A stretch of 64,000 nt of DNA from Deltaproteobacteria bacterium (GTDB lineage Bacteria; Desulfobacterota; Syntrophorhabdia; Syntrophorhabdales; Syntrophorhabdaceae): the NCBI GenBank assembly GCA_029777945.1, contig JAKORG010000049.1, forward strand, positions 19,381-83,380. The letters are read 5' to 3'. This document shows positions 1 to 9,335 of the stretch, one piece after another (the stretch's first letter is position 1; the number at the start of each line of letters is the position of its first letter). Position numbers and translations under genes: made by a program. The notes beneath the pieces were generated by a model. The model worked only from the letters and a program-made list of their open reading frames with translations. It was not told the DNA's origin and searched no databases.

Positions 1-1
1 C

Positions 2-607
2 AATGTTTTCAATACAAATCATGCAAATAACAATGAAAAAGGTATAGTGGTTGAAACAATAAAAAAATATGGGCACTATATACTGTATGTCGGTGCCATA
101 CAGCCAAGAAAAAACATTAAAGGATTGATTAAGGCATACAGTATTTTACCACAATCATTTCAAAAAGAATTGCCATTATTTATTGTTGGTTACGAAGGGT
201 GGAATAATAAAGTAGTAGATGAGATGATTAAAAAAAACAAGAATATCCTCATTCTTGATTCTGTCAGTAACAACAATGAGTTAGCAGAATTATACAAAAA
301 CGCATCTGTTTTTGTTTTTCCTTCCTTTTATGAAGGTTTTGGATTCCCTCCCCTTGAGGCCATGGCATGCGGGTGCCCTGTAGTTGTTTCAAATACCTCA
401 AGCCTGCCTGAGGTATGTGGTGATGCTGCCTATTATGTTGACCCTCATAATACAGAGAGCATTGCTAAAGGGATAATTAGTGTTGTAGAAGATACTGATT
501 TAAGAAAAAATATGATACAAAAAGGATTAGAGAGGGTAAAATTGTTTACATGGAAAAAATCTGCTCATAAACATCAAGAGGTTTTTAAAAAGGCACTGGA
601 AAGTTAA
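2..607 (+). CDS. GT4 glycosyltransferase, C-terminal part (5' truncated by window edge)
   Basis: The reading frame is open from base 2, so the gene begins outside the window. What remains is the C-terminal Rossmann half of a GT-B glycosyltransferase. It starts just before the YVGAIQPRKNI segment and carries the nucleotide-sugar motif around FYEGFGFPPLEAMACGCPVV, with the E-x7-E pattern typical of GT4 enzymes. Full GT4 proteins are about 350-400 residues and about 200 are visible. A GTG at 47 could be read as a start, but it lies in the middle of the family's conserved region. It sits 7 nt before a second GT4 gene and a polyprenyl-phosphate sugar transferase, so a role in exopolysaccharide or O-antigen assembly is likely. 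The sugar specificity cannot be read. Confidence 0.85.
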   Translation, partial: NVFNTNHANNNEKGIVVETIKKYGHYILYVGAIQPRKNIKGLIKAYSILPQSFQKELPLFIVGYEGWNNKVVDEMIKKNKNILILDSVSNNNELAELYKNASVFVFPSFYEGFGFPPLEAMACGCPVVVSNTSSLPEVCGDAAYYVDPHNTESIAKGIISVVEDTDLRKNMIQKGLERVKLFTWKKSAHKHQEVFKKALES

Positions 608-614
608 TATAGCC

Positions 615-1688
615 ATGAAAAGTGCAATAATCCATGATAAGATTTCCGAATTTGCTGGTTCTGAAATTGTTTTAGAATCAATTTATGAAATCATGCCTTC
701 TCCAGTTTTTACACTTTTTTATGTCCCAAAGGCATTAAAAGGAACCAAGCTTGAACAGGCAAAAATTCATTCAACCTTTGTTCAACACATACCATTCATC
801 CAGAAGATATTCAGAAATTTCTTACCCCTTTTTATATTTACTATTGAAACAATAAATTTAAGAGAATACGACCTTATAATAACGAGCTCTCATTCTGTTG
901 CAAAAAATGTTATTACCTTTCCCCATCAATTTCATGTCTGTTACTGTCATACGCCTATGCGTTATGCATGGGACCTCTATTTCGAATATATGAAGAATAT
1001 GGGTTATAAAAGATTTATCTTTGCCCCTATTATGAATTATATCCGTCTATGGGATAAGGCAGGTTCTGACAGGGTTGACCTTTTTATTGCTAACTCACAG
1101 CATACGCAGAAAAGGATAAAAAAATATTATGGAAAAGATTCAATTGTGCTCTACCCTCCAGTTAAGATGCCTGTTATTCCCTCTGTAAAAAAAGAAGATT
1201 ATTATGTTACAATTGCCCGTTTTGTTCCATATAAAAGGTTAGACATTATTATAAAAGCATTTGCACTTATGACTGATAAAAAATTAATTGTTATAGGAGA
1301 TGGGCCTGAGAAAAAAAAGTTAAAAAAAATGGCAAAGGACAATATTTTTTTTACTGGTTATCTTGATAGAGATCATTTAATAAAGGTCCTTGCTAAGGCA
1401 AAGGGTTTTGTTTTTGCTGCTGAAGAGGATTTTGGTATAGCTCCAGTAGAAGCCCAGGCGTGTGGTGTGCCTGTAATCGCCTTTGGAAAAGGCGGGGTAT
1501 TGGAGACTGTTATAGACAATAAAACAGGTCTTTATTTTTATGAACAGACAGAAAATGCCATAATAGAAGCCATTGAAAAATTTGAAAAGGAAAAATTCGA
1601 TACATCTTATATAAAAGAACATGCACAAAAATTTTCACGGGAAAATTTTATAAATAAATTTAAAGACATTATTCAAAATATTAAATGA
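615..1688 (+). CDS. GT4 family glycosyltransferase (WbaZ/mannosyltransferase-like)
   Basis: This 357-residue protein is a complete GT-B glycosyltransferase. The N-terminal acceptor half contains a CHTPMRYAW segment typical of mannosyltransferases of the WbaZ type. The C-terminal half has a YVTIARFVPYKR start and the sugar-nucleotide motif EDFGIAPVEAQACG near residues 268-281. It presumably transfers a hexose, perhaps mannose, from a nucleotide sugar to a lipid-linked oligosaccharide at the cytoplasmic face of the membrane. Its stop overlaps the next gene's ATG (ATGA), which indicates translational coupling with the sugar-phosphate transferase. The fold assignment is firm and the sugar is a guess. 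Confidence 0.85.
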   Translation: MKSAIIHDKISEFAGSEIVLESIYEIMPSPVFTLFYVPKALKGTKLEQAKIHSTFVQHIPFIQKIFRNFLPLFIFTIETINLREYDLIITSSHSVAKNVITFPHQFHVCYCHTPMRYAWDLYFEYMKNMGYKRFIFAPIMNYIRLWDKAGSDRVDLFIANSQHTQKRIKKYYGKDSIVLYPPVKMPVIPSVKKEDYYVTIARFVPYKRLDIIIKAFALMTDKKLIVIGDGPEKKKLKKMAKDNIFFTGYLDRDHLIKVLAKAKGFVFAAEEDFGIAPVEAQACGVPVIAFGKGGVLETVIDNKTGLYFYEQTENAIIEAIEKFEKEKFDTSYIKEHAQKFSRENFINKFKDIIQNIK

Positions 1689-3043
1689 TTTCTTCGGTTG
1701 TTAAAAAAACCTTTCAAAAAACCCTTATTATATTAGCAGATGTTATTGCAATATATCTATCATTAATCATTGCATTTTATACAAGGGCATCTCTTGAAGG
1801 ATGGCTCACACTTACGCCCCTTGGTCATGGGCTCTCGTTCTATATTATGAAGTGGTGGATTGTTGCAGTGATTTTGATGTTAATTGGTTATAATGGTGGT
1901 TATGAGAATTTTTTTGATTTCTGGGATGAACTCCTTATTTTGTTTAAAAGCATATTTGTTTCTTTTCTTGTTTTATGGGTTATCCTGTCCCTTCAAAAAG
2001 AAGCAGAAACTGTTTCGAGAATCATCATTACATCGATGTTTATATATATTTTAATTGTTGTTCCGAGCCTCAGATTTATTCTAAAAACCATAATTTTTAA
2101 GATTTTTGACCTCCGAGAGCATGCCTGTCTTTTGGGATCGAATGAACATAAGGATCTTGAATTCTTAAAGATTTTTAATAGCAACTGGTATTCTGGGTAT
2201 AGAATTATGAAGATAATAAAACCAGATTATATTGTAGAAGGTTATAACACATGTTTTATACCTTTCCGTTGTGCCAATGAAGAATTAATAAAAAATATTA
2301 AAACTAAATTTAAAAGATTGATTATGGTTTCAGAGCTTGCAGGGTTTTCTTTTATGAATACACAGATAAAAACGTTTTTAAGTAAAAATATCATGTTAAT
2401 TACAACAGATAGCGGTCTTCTCTCTCCACAGAAGATGATTTTTAAAAGGTGTTTAGATGTTTTGTTTTCATGCTGTTTATTATTACTTTTTCTTCCCCTA
2501 TTCGTTTTAATATCTATTATTATAAAGATTGATTCGCAGGGTCCTATTTTCTTTAGACACAAGAGGGTTGGTAAGGATTTTAAAGAGTTTATCATGCTTA
2601 AGTTTAGAACAATGTATGTGAATCACGAACCTGCATTAAAAGAGTATTTAAAAAAACATCCCGAGGCCATAGAGGACCTTGAAAAACGTAACAAAATAAA
2701 AGATGATCCAAGGATTACTCGGTTTGGGAAATTTTTAAGAAGGTCCTCCCTTGATGAACTGCCACAATTATTAAATGTGTTAAAGGGGGATATGTCAATT
2801 ATAGGCCCGCGTCCTGATTCTATGGATGCTGTTAAAAATTTTTTAGATGAATATAAAGATGTCTATTCTATGGTGAGGCCAGGTATGACAGGTCTATGGC
2901 AGGTAAGCGGAAGAAGCGAATTAACATACGATATAAGGGTAAAACTTGATCAACTATACATATTAAACTGGTCTCTCTGGCTTGATTTTGTAATAATAAT
3001 CAAGACCTTCAAGGCATTATTTACTGGAAGGGGTGCGTATTAA
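1685..3043 (+). CDS. Undecaprenyl-phosphate sugar phosphotransferase (WbaP-like)
   Basis: This 452-residue protein is an initiating polyprenyl-phosphate hexose-1-phosphate transferase. The N-terminal ~130 residues contain about four hydrophobic helices, followed by a divergent Rossmann-like middle region. The bacterial sugar transferase domain begins near residue 254 with a membrane-entering hairpin. It then shows GPIFFRHKRVG, KFRTM, LRRSSLDELPQL and GDMSIIGPRP, ending with RPGMTGLWQVSGR. These are the signature blocks of the WbaP/PssY catalytic domain. It would load the first sugar phosphate onto undecaprenyl phosphate for the adjacent glycosyltransferases. It is the last gene of the polysaccharide cluster visible here; a new transcription unit (pilM) starts about 110 bp later. 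Confidence 0.9.
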   Translation: MISSVVKKTFQKTLIILADVIAIYLSLIIAFYTRASLEGWLTLTPLGHGLSFYIMKWWIVAVILMLIGYNGGYENFFDFWDELLILFKSIFVSFLVLWVILSLQKEAETVSRIIITSMFIYILIVVPSLRFILKTIIFKIFDLREHACLLGSNEHKDLEFLKIFNSNWYSGYRIMKIIKPDYIVEGYNTCFIPFRCANEELIKNIKTKFKRLIMVSELAGFSFMNTQIKTFLSKNIMLITTDSGLLSPQKMIFKRCLDVLFSCCLLLLFLPLFVLISIIIKIDSQGPIFFRHKRVGKDFKEFIMLKFRTMYVNHEPALKEYLKKHPEAIEDLEKRNKIKDDPRITRFGKFLRRSSLDELPQLLNVLKGDMSIIGPRPDSMDAVKNFLDEYKDVYSMVRPGMTGLWQVSGRSELTYDIRVKLDQLYILNWSLWLDFVIIIKTFKALFTGRGAY

Positions 3044-3079
3044 ATAAATTTTGAATAAAACAAAAAATTTTATTTTTTA

Positions 3080-3101
3080 TATAAAAAACTTGTTTTTTAT
3101 A
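3080..3101. other. AT-rich perfect inverted repeat between polysaccharide and pilus operons
   Basis: Two 10-base arms (TATAAAAAAC and GTTTTTTATA) separated by two bases form a perfect inverted repeat in the 112-bp gap between the sugar transferase and pilM. The stem is nearly all A-T, so it is a weak hairpin. It may act as a weak terminator or simply reflect AT richness. No strong GC stem is present in the gap. Confidence 0.3.
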
Positions 3102-3155
3102 AAAAGAAAATGTATCAATTAATAAAAAGGGGCTGTTTAACGGATATTATTTATT

Positions 3156-4406
3156 ATGATTTTAGACAAAATCAAGTCAATCAAATTGGGCTTTAAATCA
3201 AAGGAGACAAAAACTCATCTCGATATATCACAACAAGCAGGTAGTCTTAATATTAATGATAACCCAAAGAAAAAACAAAAAAAAGAAGAAAAACGCCACC
3301 ATCTCCCTTCAAAGATTGATATCTTAAGCAAGATTGGATTAAGTAGAACAAGTGAATTAATAGGAGTTGACATAGGGACTTATTCTATAAAGATATGCAC
3401 CCTAAAAAAGACCAAAACCGGTTTTGATTTATTGAATGTAGCAAGAAAAACATACAACACTAACCTTTTAACTGAAGGGCACATTGTTGATCAGGATTTT
3501 TTGGCATATGAAATTAAAAACTTGATCTCAAAAAATAAGATAAAAAGCACAATCGCCGCTTCAGCCCTTTCAAGCTATGGAGCAATAACCAAAAAAATAA
3601 GAATACCCCTTACAGAAGATATGGATATAGAAAAGATTAAAAAAAGTGGGTCTATACTTGATGATGCAAGTCTGATAGAGGTGGAGATAGAAAATTCAAT
3701 CCCTTTTCAATTAAAAGATGTCTATTATAGTTATTATGTTTTAGGATTAGACCCTGAAGACGAAAATTTTATAAACATATTGTTTACAGTATCAAAAAAA
3801 GAGATAGTAGACGGTTTTATAAACACATTTAAGATGGCAGGGTTAAAACTCGTATTACTGGATTTAGATTTAATATGCCTTGTAAATATAGTCGAGCAGA
3901 TATTCGGTTTGCAGGGCCCTCCCAAATTGATTGTTGATTTAGGTGCTTCAATTATGAATATGGCCATAGTGAAGGGTGAGGATATAGAACTTACAAGAGA
4001 AATAATGCTTGGCGGCAGCTACCTCACAGAACAAATCCAGAAGGCATTGAAGATAAGTTATGAAGAGGCAGAAGAAAAGAAAATAAAGGCAGATCCTGAG
4101 GTAACCTATCTTTTTGAGGATTTTATTTTTAATGTATCTGCTGAAATCAATAAAACCATCAACTTCTACCTTTCAACAAAACCAAATGAAAGAATTAGCA
4201 AGATATATATAACAGGCGGAACTTCACTCATTGAGGGCATAAAGGATAAAATATATAATGATACGAATATAGATATTGAAGTGATTGACCCCTTTTTACT
4301 TGTTGGCGGTGAAGGTGTTGTAAAACCAAATTTATATAAAGAACTAAAAGATGTATGCTCTGTGGCAATGCATTTATCTACAAGGATTGATGACATAGCA
4401 AGATGA
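3156..4406 (+). CDS. pilM: PilM, type IV pilus actin-like assembly ATPase
   Basis: PilM is the cytoplasmic actin-like ring protein of the type IV pilus alignment complex and binds the N-terminal tail of PilN. The phosphate-1 loop is at IGVDIGTYSIKI (about residues 69-80), the second nucleotide-binding segment at IVDLGASIMNMAI and the adenosine motif at YITGGTSLIEGI. At 416 residues it is longer than typical PilM (about 350). Residues 1-65 are an extra hydrophilic, lysine-rich segment (for example KKKQKKEEKRHH around 38-49). The stop overlaps the pilN start by four bases, which marks the beginning of a compact pilMNOPQ operon. Confidence 0.93.
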   Translation: MILDKIKSIKLGFKSKETKTHLDISQQAGSLNINDNPKKKQKKEEKRHHLPSKIDILSKIGLSRTSELIGVDIGTYSIKICTLKKTKTGFDLLNVARKTYNTNLLTEGHIVDQDFLAYEIKNLISKNKIKSTIAASALSSYGAITKKIRIPLTEDMDIEKIKKSGSILDDASLIEVEIENSIPFQLKDVYYSYYVLGLDPEDENFINILFTVSKKEIVDGFINTFKMAGLKLVLLDLDLICLVNIVEQIFGLQGPPKLIVDLGASIMNMAIVKGEDIELTREIMLGGSYLTEQIQKALKISYEEAEEKKIKADPEVTYLFEDFIFNVSAEINKTINFYLSTKPNERISKIYITGGTSLIEGIKDKIYNDTNIDIEVIDPFLLVGGEGVVKPNLYKELKDVCSVAMHLSTRIDDIAR

Positions 4407-4942
4407 TTAAGATAAACCTGATACCAACCCAAGAAGAAAAAAAATTGTTTAAGGAAGATATCTATCTTTTTATCTTTTTTGTTTTTTTAAATGCCATAGC
4501 AGTATGTGGTTTTTATTACAAAAACCATTTAGACATTATTGAACAAAAGAAAATAATTGATAATACAAAAAAGGAGATAGCAAGCCTGCAAAGTATCTAT
4601 AAAGAATACCTCGCAATGGAGCAACAAAAAAAAGAGATAGAAAGGAGAATGAAGGCAATCGATGGTTTAAAAGAGGGCAGGGCGCTTACTGCCAGAATAT
4701 TATATGACTTGACAAATATAATAAAAGAGAACGTATGGTTGAGAAGCCTAAAAAAGGCAGATAACAAACTAAATATAGAAGGTGTATCCATTGAAAACGA
4801 ATCGATTTCTGATTTAATGGAAAAACTTGTAAAGATTCCTTATATAAAAAACGTTGAATTAGTAAATATTACAGATGAATTGGACAAAGAGACAAATGTA
4901 ACAGTTAAAAAATTTATTATACAAGGTGATGTTTCGTTTTGA
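4403..4942 (+). CDS. pilN: PilN, type IV pilus inner-membrane assembly protein
   Basis: This 179-residue bitopic protein starts with the short cytoplasmic peptide MIKINLIP, the conserved INLLP-type tail that docks into PilM. A single transmembrane helix follows at about residues 22-42, then a coiled-coil region and a small ferredoxin-like periplasmic domain. PilN with PilO forms the inner-membrane alignment subcomplex that links the motor to the secretin. Both ends overlap neighbours (ATGA with pilM, TTGA with pilO), consistent with translational coupling and stoichiometric expression. Confidence 0.92.
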   Translation: MIKINLIPTQEEKKLFKEDIYLFIFFVFLNAIAVCGFYYKNHLDIIEQKKIIDNTKKEIASLQSIYKEYLAMEQQKKEIERRMKAIDGLKEGRALTARILYDLTNIIKENVWLRSLKKADNKLNIEGVSIENESISDLMEKLVKIPYIKNVELVNITDELDKETNVTVKKFIIQGDVSF

Positions 4943-5571
4943 AAGGATTAGAGATTAATTTTAAAACCATAGAAAAGAAGATTGTTAAGATTCCCAAGAT
5001 CTATAAATTTTTATTTTCCCTTGTGTTTAATATAGGAGTATTTGTTTTATGTTTTTTCCTGATTATAAGCCCACAGCTCGATGAAAAGAACAGATTGAAA
5101 AAGGAATACGATGAACTTAAAAACGAACTTGCTAAGTTGACGACAATAAAAAACAATATGAATAAATATAGAGAAGAGTTTGGACGCCTATATGCACTCT
5201 ATCAGGAATTGTTAAAACAATTGCCGGAGCATAAAGATATCCCTAATCTTTTAAGAAATGTATCTAATCTTGGAACAGAAACGCGTGTAAAAATAACATA
5301 CTTTGAGCCAAAATCAGTTCAGAATAAAGAATTTTATGCAGAATTGCCTTTTGTGTTGAAATATAATGCTCCGTTTCATAATGTGGCATATTTTTTTGAC
5401 AGTATAAGGAGGCTTGAAAGAATTGTAACAATAACAAGCTTTACAATGGCACCGGATCCAAAAAGTATTCCAGACAGATTGACCATAAGCGGTGAATGTT
5501 TAGGTAAAACATATGTATATCTAAAAGAGCAGCCGAAAAAAGAAGAAAAGAAACCAAAGGGAAAGCCATAA
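4939..5571 (+). CDS. pilO: PilO, type IV pilus inner-membrane assembly protein
   Basis: This 210-residue protein has a short cytoplasmic N terminus and one transmembrane helix at about residues 24-46. A heptad-rich coiled coil follows (about 50-95, rich in K, L and E), then a periplasmic alpha/beta domain, as in PilO. It pairs with PilN to form the periplasmic heterodimer of the pilus alignment complex. The start is a TTG overlapping the pilN stop (TTGA). No better ATG is available without losing the transmembrane segment. The C terminus is lysine and glutamate rich. Confidence 0.9.
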   Translation: MKGLEINFKTIEKKIVKIPKIYKFLFSLVFNIGVFVLCFFLIISPQLDEKNRLKKEYDELKNELAKLTTIKNNMNKYREEFGRLYALYQELLKQLPEHKDIPNLLRNVSNLGTETRVKITYFEPKSVQNKEFYAELPFVLKYNAPFHNVAYFFDSIRRLERIVTITSFTMAPDPKSIPDRLTISGECLGKTYVYLKEQPKKEEKKPKGKP

Positions 5572-5588
5572 CCATATGAAGGAACAAA

Positions 5589-6089
5589 ATGTTAATTATT
5601 GATAAGGTTATGAAAAAAAAGTGTTTTTTACAATTTATTATTCTTCTGTTTTTTATGTTTTCCACTTTTGCTTATAGCAATGAACCAAAACCACAATCTA
5701 AACCAGAGCAGAAAAAGCCTGAAGAAACATTATCAAAATTTAATATAGGTGATTTTACTTATTCTGCTAAAGACAGAAGGGATCCATTCGAATCTATGTT
5801 CCATGCAAAGATTCTTAAATCAAAAAATGCAAAGGCACTTAAAACAATAAAAGAGGGTTATGAGCTGGAAGAACTTAAACTTGTAGGAATTTTAAAGTCA
5901 GGAGATAATCGGATTGCAATGATGGAAGATATGCAGGGTAGGGGGATTTTATTCAAAAAGGGTGACTATATCAATAGAAATCTATGGGTTGTAGACATTG
6001 TAGATGGACAGATAATTTTGGGTTACAGGTTAAAAGGAGAAATAAGAACCTTTACCTTAGATATCCCAAGAAAGAAGGAAGGGATGTAA
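5589..6089 (+). CDS. pilP: PilP, type IV pilus periplasmic protein
   Basis: This 166-residue exported protein connects the PilNO heterodimer to the PilQ secretin. A signal peptide (about residues 8-33) is followed by a proline/lysine/glutamine-rich linker. The C-terminal HR domain contains DRRDPFESM, LVGILKSGDNRIAMMED and GRGILFKKGDYI, the conserved PilP core. Classical PilP is a lipoprotein, but here no cysteine lies at the cleavage region, so it is probably a soluble periplasmic or signal-anchored protein. The ATG at 5589 is preceded by AAGGA at a good distance. A second ATG at 5610 is possible but has poorer spacing. Confidence 0.88.
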   Translation: MLIIDKVMKKKCFLQFIILLFFMFSTFAYSNEPKPQSKPEQKKPEETLSKFNIGDFTYSAKDRRDPFESMFHAKILKSKNAKALKTIKEGYELEELKLVGILKSGDNRIAMMEDMQGRGILFKKGDYINRNLWVVDIVDGQIILGYRLKGEIRTFTLDIPRKKEGM

Positions 6090-6091
6090 TT

Positions 6092-7546
6092 ATGAGAAAA
6101 GCCAGTTTAACAATATTTTTGGTAATTTTATTAATATGTCCGATTGTTTCCATGGGCCAGTCCACTTTAAAAAAACATCAAAAGATGTCTTTTGATTTTG
6201 TAGATGCTGATGTAAGAAATGTTTTGAGGGGACTGGCTGATGTAATGGGTAAAAATATTATAATAGGCGACGATGTAAAAGAATTGAAGGATAAAACTAT
6301 CACGATGAAGCTCGATAATGTTTCTATGGAAGAGGCGCTGGAGGTAATAGTTAAAAATAAGGAATTAGTAAAATTTGAAGAGGGTAATGTTATAAGAATT
6401 ATTACTTTAAAAAAATCACTTGAAGAAAAAAAACGAGATGCAGAGGATAGGGCAATCATTCAAAAGGAAAGACTGGAAAAATTGAAACAAGGGGAAGAGT
6501 TTGTCACTGAAACAATCTTTTTAAATTACACAACAGCAGCCGATGCGGTAAAGGTTATAAGGGGCGAGCTAACAGGGGCTGCAGCCGGTGTGGCAAGCCA
6601 GATTTAACAAAAAGGCCTTCTTTCAGAATACGGCACAATTACACCTGTCCCATGGAGTAATGCAATAATAGTTAAAGATACAAAAGAGAATGTAGAATTG
6701 ATTAAAAGGATGATAAAGGAACATGATTTTCCACCACCCCAGGTCCAGATAGAGGCAAGAATTGTCCAGGCCTATTCAGATTTTTCAAAGGAGCTTGGCG
6801 TTCAATGGGGGGCTTCATATAAATGGACAAGCAGTGAATTAGGGAATAAACATGTTGAAATAGGTGCAAGCAAAAATTACGGGGCCTCATCTTCAGCAAC
6901 CTCTTATACTTCACCCACTGGTATTGTTGGTGTAAGGCCTGGAGGTGATAGTTTTCCGTATAATGTAAATCTCCCTGCTGCAGTAGGTGTGGGCTCAGGT
7001 GGAACTTTTGGTATATTCATCGGTTCTGTTGCAGATTCCTTCAAACTTGATGTGCAGCTATCTGCCCTTGAAACTTTAGGGAAGGGTAAAGTAATATCCA
7101 ATCCAAAAATTATTACATCAGATAATAAGCCGGCTATTATTAAACAGGGTCAACAAATACCGTATCAAACTGTATCGCAGCAGGGCACACAAACAGAATT
7201 AAAGGATGCGGTGTTGTCCCTTGAAGTTACACCTCAGGTAACAAAAGACAACAACATAAAACTAAAGATAAAAGCCACGAAAGACAGACCCCTTGCAGCG
7301 GTTGCAGCAGGCATACCTATAGACAAAAAGGAGGCATCCACCGAATTGATAGTAAAAGACGGTGAGACTGCAGTGTTGGGCGGAATATATGAAATAGAAG
7401 ACGGTGATTCTGAATCAGGGGTACCATTTTTTAGTAAAATCCCTCTTTTTGGATGGTTATTTAAAAAGGAAGCAAAAACAGATAATAGAACTGAATTATT
7501 GATCTTTGTTACCCCAAAGATAATTAAAAATTTTTATAACAAATAG
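6092..7546 (+). pseudogene. pilQ: pilQ secretin, interrupted by a single in-frame TAA
   Basis: This frame encodes a short PilQ secretin of 484 codons that would form the outer-membrane pore of the pilus. It has a signal peptide, an STN/N0 domain (FDFVDADVRNVLRGLADVMGKNIII), an N1/KH-like domain and a secretin domain. The secretin domain shows QVQIEARIVQ, the GKVISNPKI block and a C-terminal GGIYEIEDG...VPFFSKIPLFGWLF signature. The frame is continuous except for a TAA at 6605-6607. Conserved sequence continues in the same frame right after it (LLSEYGTITPVPWSNAIIV), so no frameshift is involved. A single base change could restore the frame. The causes could be a recent nonsense mutation, a sequencing or assembly error, or readthrough. 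No AMIN domains are present, so it is shorter than model PilQ proteins. Confidence 0.85.
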
Positions 7547-7555
7547 GGGGTAAAT

Positions 7556-8887
7556 GTGAAAAAAAATATTATGTTACGCATAATCATTTTATTGTTCTTT
7601 ACAATATTTTTTGCCTCAGACTCATTTTGTCAGGTGATAAAAACAAAGATTATAGGCACGAGTGAAGATAAACTCTATGTTGCCACTGATGAAAATATAG
7701 TTATAAATGGTGGTAAAAATTTTGGCATTATTAAAGGAGATATCCTTTCAATATTCAAAAAAGATGCTAAACCACCAATGGACGATGAAATAGGAAGGTG
7801 TGTTGTTGTTAAAAATGAAAAGAATACAAGTATCTGTAACATAATAAAATCGAAAATCGAGATAGGTAAAGGTGATTTTGTAATCTTAAAAAAATTAAAA
7901 TATTCTGATCCTAAATTGTATCCTTTAATTTATGCAGCATTGAATGAAATCGTTGAACCATACGAAAATCACAGACATATAAGAGTTTACATCCACAATA
8001 TTTACGATGAAAAAAATAATATTACAGAATTTTCCCAGATGATAAAAGAACAGATTTTGGATATTTTCAGTAAAAAGGAAAGGCTACTTTTAGATACCTC
8101 TATTTTGAATGAATATATGGGTTATCAGGACGATTATTTTTATTCTGATATTGATAGCTCAAAACAGGGGTGCATTTTTAACCTTAAGAAAAAAATGGAA
8201 CAGTTCAAAATCGATGTTGTGATAACAGGCTATTATACTGTAAAAAATGACGTTTTAATGGTAAAGCTCTTCATAGTTGACAAAAACTGGGAAGACAAAT
8301 CTGTAAAAGACTTTTTGTCAGCCAAAGATTATTACGAAAAGATTTCAAAAATAATAATACCCTACAAACCTTTCAAAGAAAAGGAGTTTGTGAATTATAA
8401 ATTTATTTTAAACATTAAAGACTACTTACCTGATTTAGATGAACAGAGGGAGATTATAAAGCTCGAATCTGAGAAAGAGATGAATTTCAGATTTAAGTTT
8501 ATAAACAGCAAATTAAAATTTAATAGAATAAGCCCCAGCGATATCAACGTAAAGGTAAATAACGAACTAATAACTGAAATCCATAGGGGAGATGTCTATG
8601 AAAAATCATTTGAAAAAGGTTTAAAGAGGATACTCGTTTCTTTTATACCTACCCTTTATGATAATGAACTGGAAATAATTTCTTTAAAAAAGGAGATAAA
8701 AAAAGAAATCCTCGTTGATTTAAAGGACGAAAACGATATATACGTAGAGATTTTTCTTGATTCCACTTATGGTAAGGAATCTGCGGATATAAAAGTCATT
8801 AGAAAAAAGATTGATGAAAAGATAAAATTGAGTCCAGTTAAAACTGTAAAAGAAAAATTACCTACAATAGAACTTTATAGAGATTAA
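7556..8887 (+). CDS. Exported protein of unknown function in the pilus operon
   Basis: I do not recognise this 443-residue protein. It has a clear signal peptide (about residues 1-26, ending at SFCQ), so it is exported. Residues 30-100 look like a small beta domain with alternating short strands and GGKNFGIIKGD, somewhat like the C-terminal domain of flagellar FlgT, but that resemblance is weak. The middle and C-terminal parts are lysine and isoleucine rich without motifs I know. The start is GTG at 7556 with a strong AGGGGG ribosome site. It begins 9 nt after pilQ and is followed 10 nt later by another exported protein, so it is probably an outer-membrane or periplasmic accessory of this pilus system. 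Confidence 0.6.
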   Translation: MKKNIMLRIIILLFFTIFFASDSFCQVIKTKIIGTSEDKLYVATDENIVINGGKNFGIIKGDILSIFKKDAKPPMDDEIGRCVVVKNEKNTSICNIIKSKIEIGKGDFVILKKLKYSDPKLYPLIYAALNEIVEPYENHRHIRVYIHNIYDEKNNITEFSQMIKEQILDIFSKKERLLLDTSILNEYMGYQDDYFYSDIDSSKQGCIFNLKKKMEQFKIDVVITGYYTVKNDVLMVKLFIVDKNWEDKSVKDFLSAKDYYEKISKIIIPYKPFKEKEFVNYKFILNIKDYLPDLDEQREIIKLESEKEMNFRFKFINSKLKFNRISPSDINVKVNNELITEIHRGDVYEKSFEKGLKRILVSFIPTLYDNELEIISLKKEIKKEILVDLKDENDIYVEIFLDSTYGKESADIKVIRKKIDEKIKLSPVKTVKEKLPTIELYRD

Positions 8888-8897
8888 GGGGGTAAAA

Positions 8898-9317
8898 ATG
8901 AGATTTTTATATTTATTTATTTTGTTTTTAATGGTTTTACCCTTTCCTTTAATGGGTGAAGAAAAAATAATTGATGTAAAGATGGACGATGGTTATTATT
9001 TAAATGACTTCGAGTCAAAGGAATACAAAAAATTCTTAGAAGAAATGAGAAAAACGGATTTAAAAAGGGTTTTTGTAGACTATAAAGAGGATAGAGATAC
9101 ACGGTACAGAAAATTAAGGGAAAGCATTATTTTTGAATCTCAAAAGGCAGCATTATTTAGTAACATATTATGGGAACAAAGACATGCTGATAGATGGGAT
9201 AGGCAACAGCAATTAATTGAAAAGGTATATTCGGGAAGTAGTTTTGAATCTGACAGAGCCACAAGGGCTCTAATGTTTGGCTATCCATCTGGAAGGCGAG
9301 GAAGGGCTTCATATTAA
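8898..9317 (+). CDS. Small exported protein of unknown function
   Basis: This 139-residue protein has a typical signal peptide (about residues 1-20, cleavage after PLMGE or nearby) and a strongly charged mature part. It is rich in K, E, R and D, probably largely helical (residues 35-110), and ends in an arginine/glycine/tyrosine tail. There is no lipobox cysteine and no motif I recognise. GGGGGT precedes the ATG. It is the last gene of the pilMNOPQ run and is spaced 10 nt from the previous unknown gene, so the two probably work together in the periplasm. Confidence 0.55.
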   Translation: MRFLYLFILFLMVLPFPLMGEEKIIDVKMDDGYYLNDFESKEYKKFLEEMRKTDLKRVFVDYKEDRDTRYRKLRESIIFESQKAALFSNILWEQRHADRWDRQQQLIEKVYSGSSFESDRATRALMFGYPSGRRGRASY

Positions 9318-9335
9318 AAACAAAGATAATGATAG

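Noticed and set aside
6698..7546. The second half of pilQ as a separate secretin gene with a TTG start at 6698.
   Set aside because: It is in the same frame as the first half, has no ribosome site, would have no signal peptide, and the conserved sequence between TAA 6605 and 6698 belongs to the same protein.
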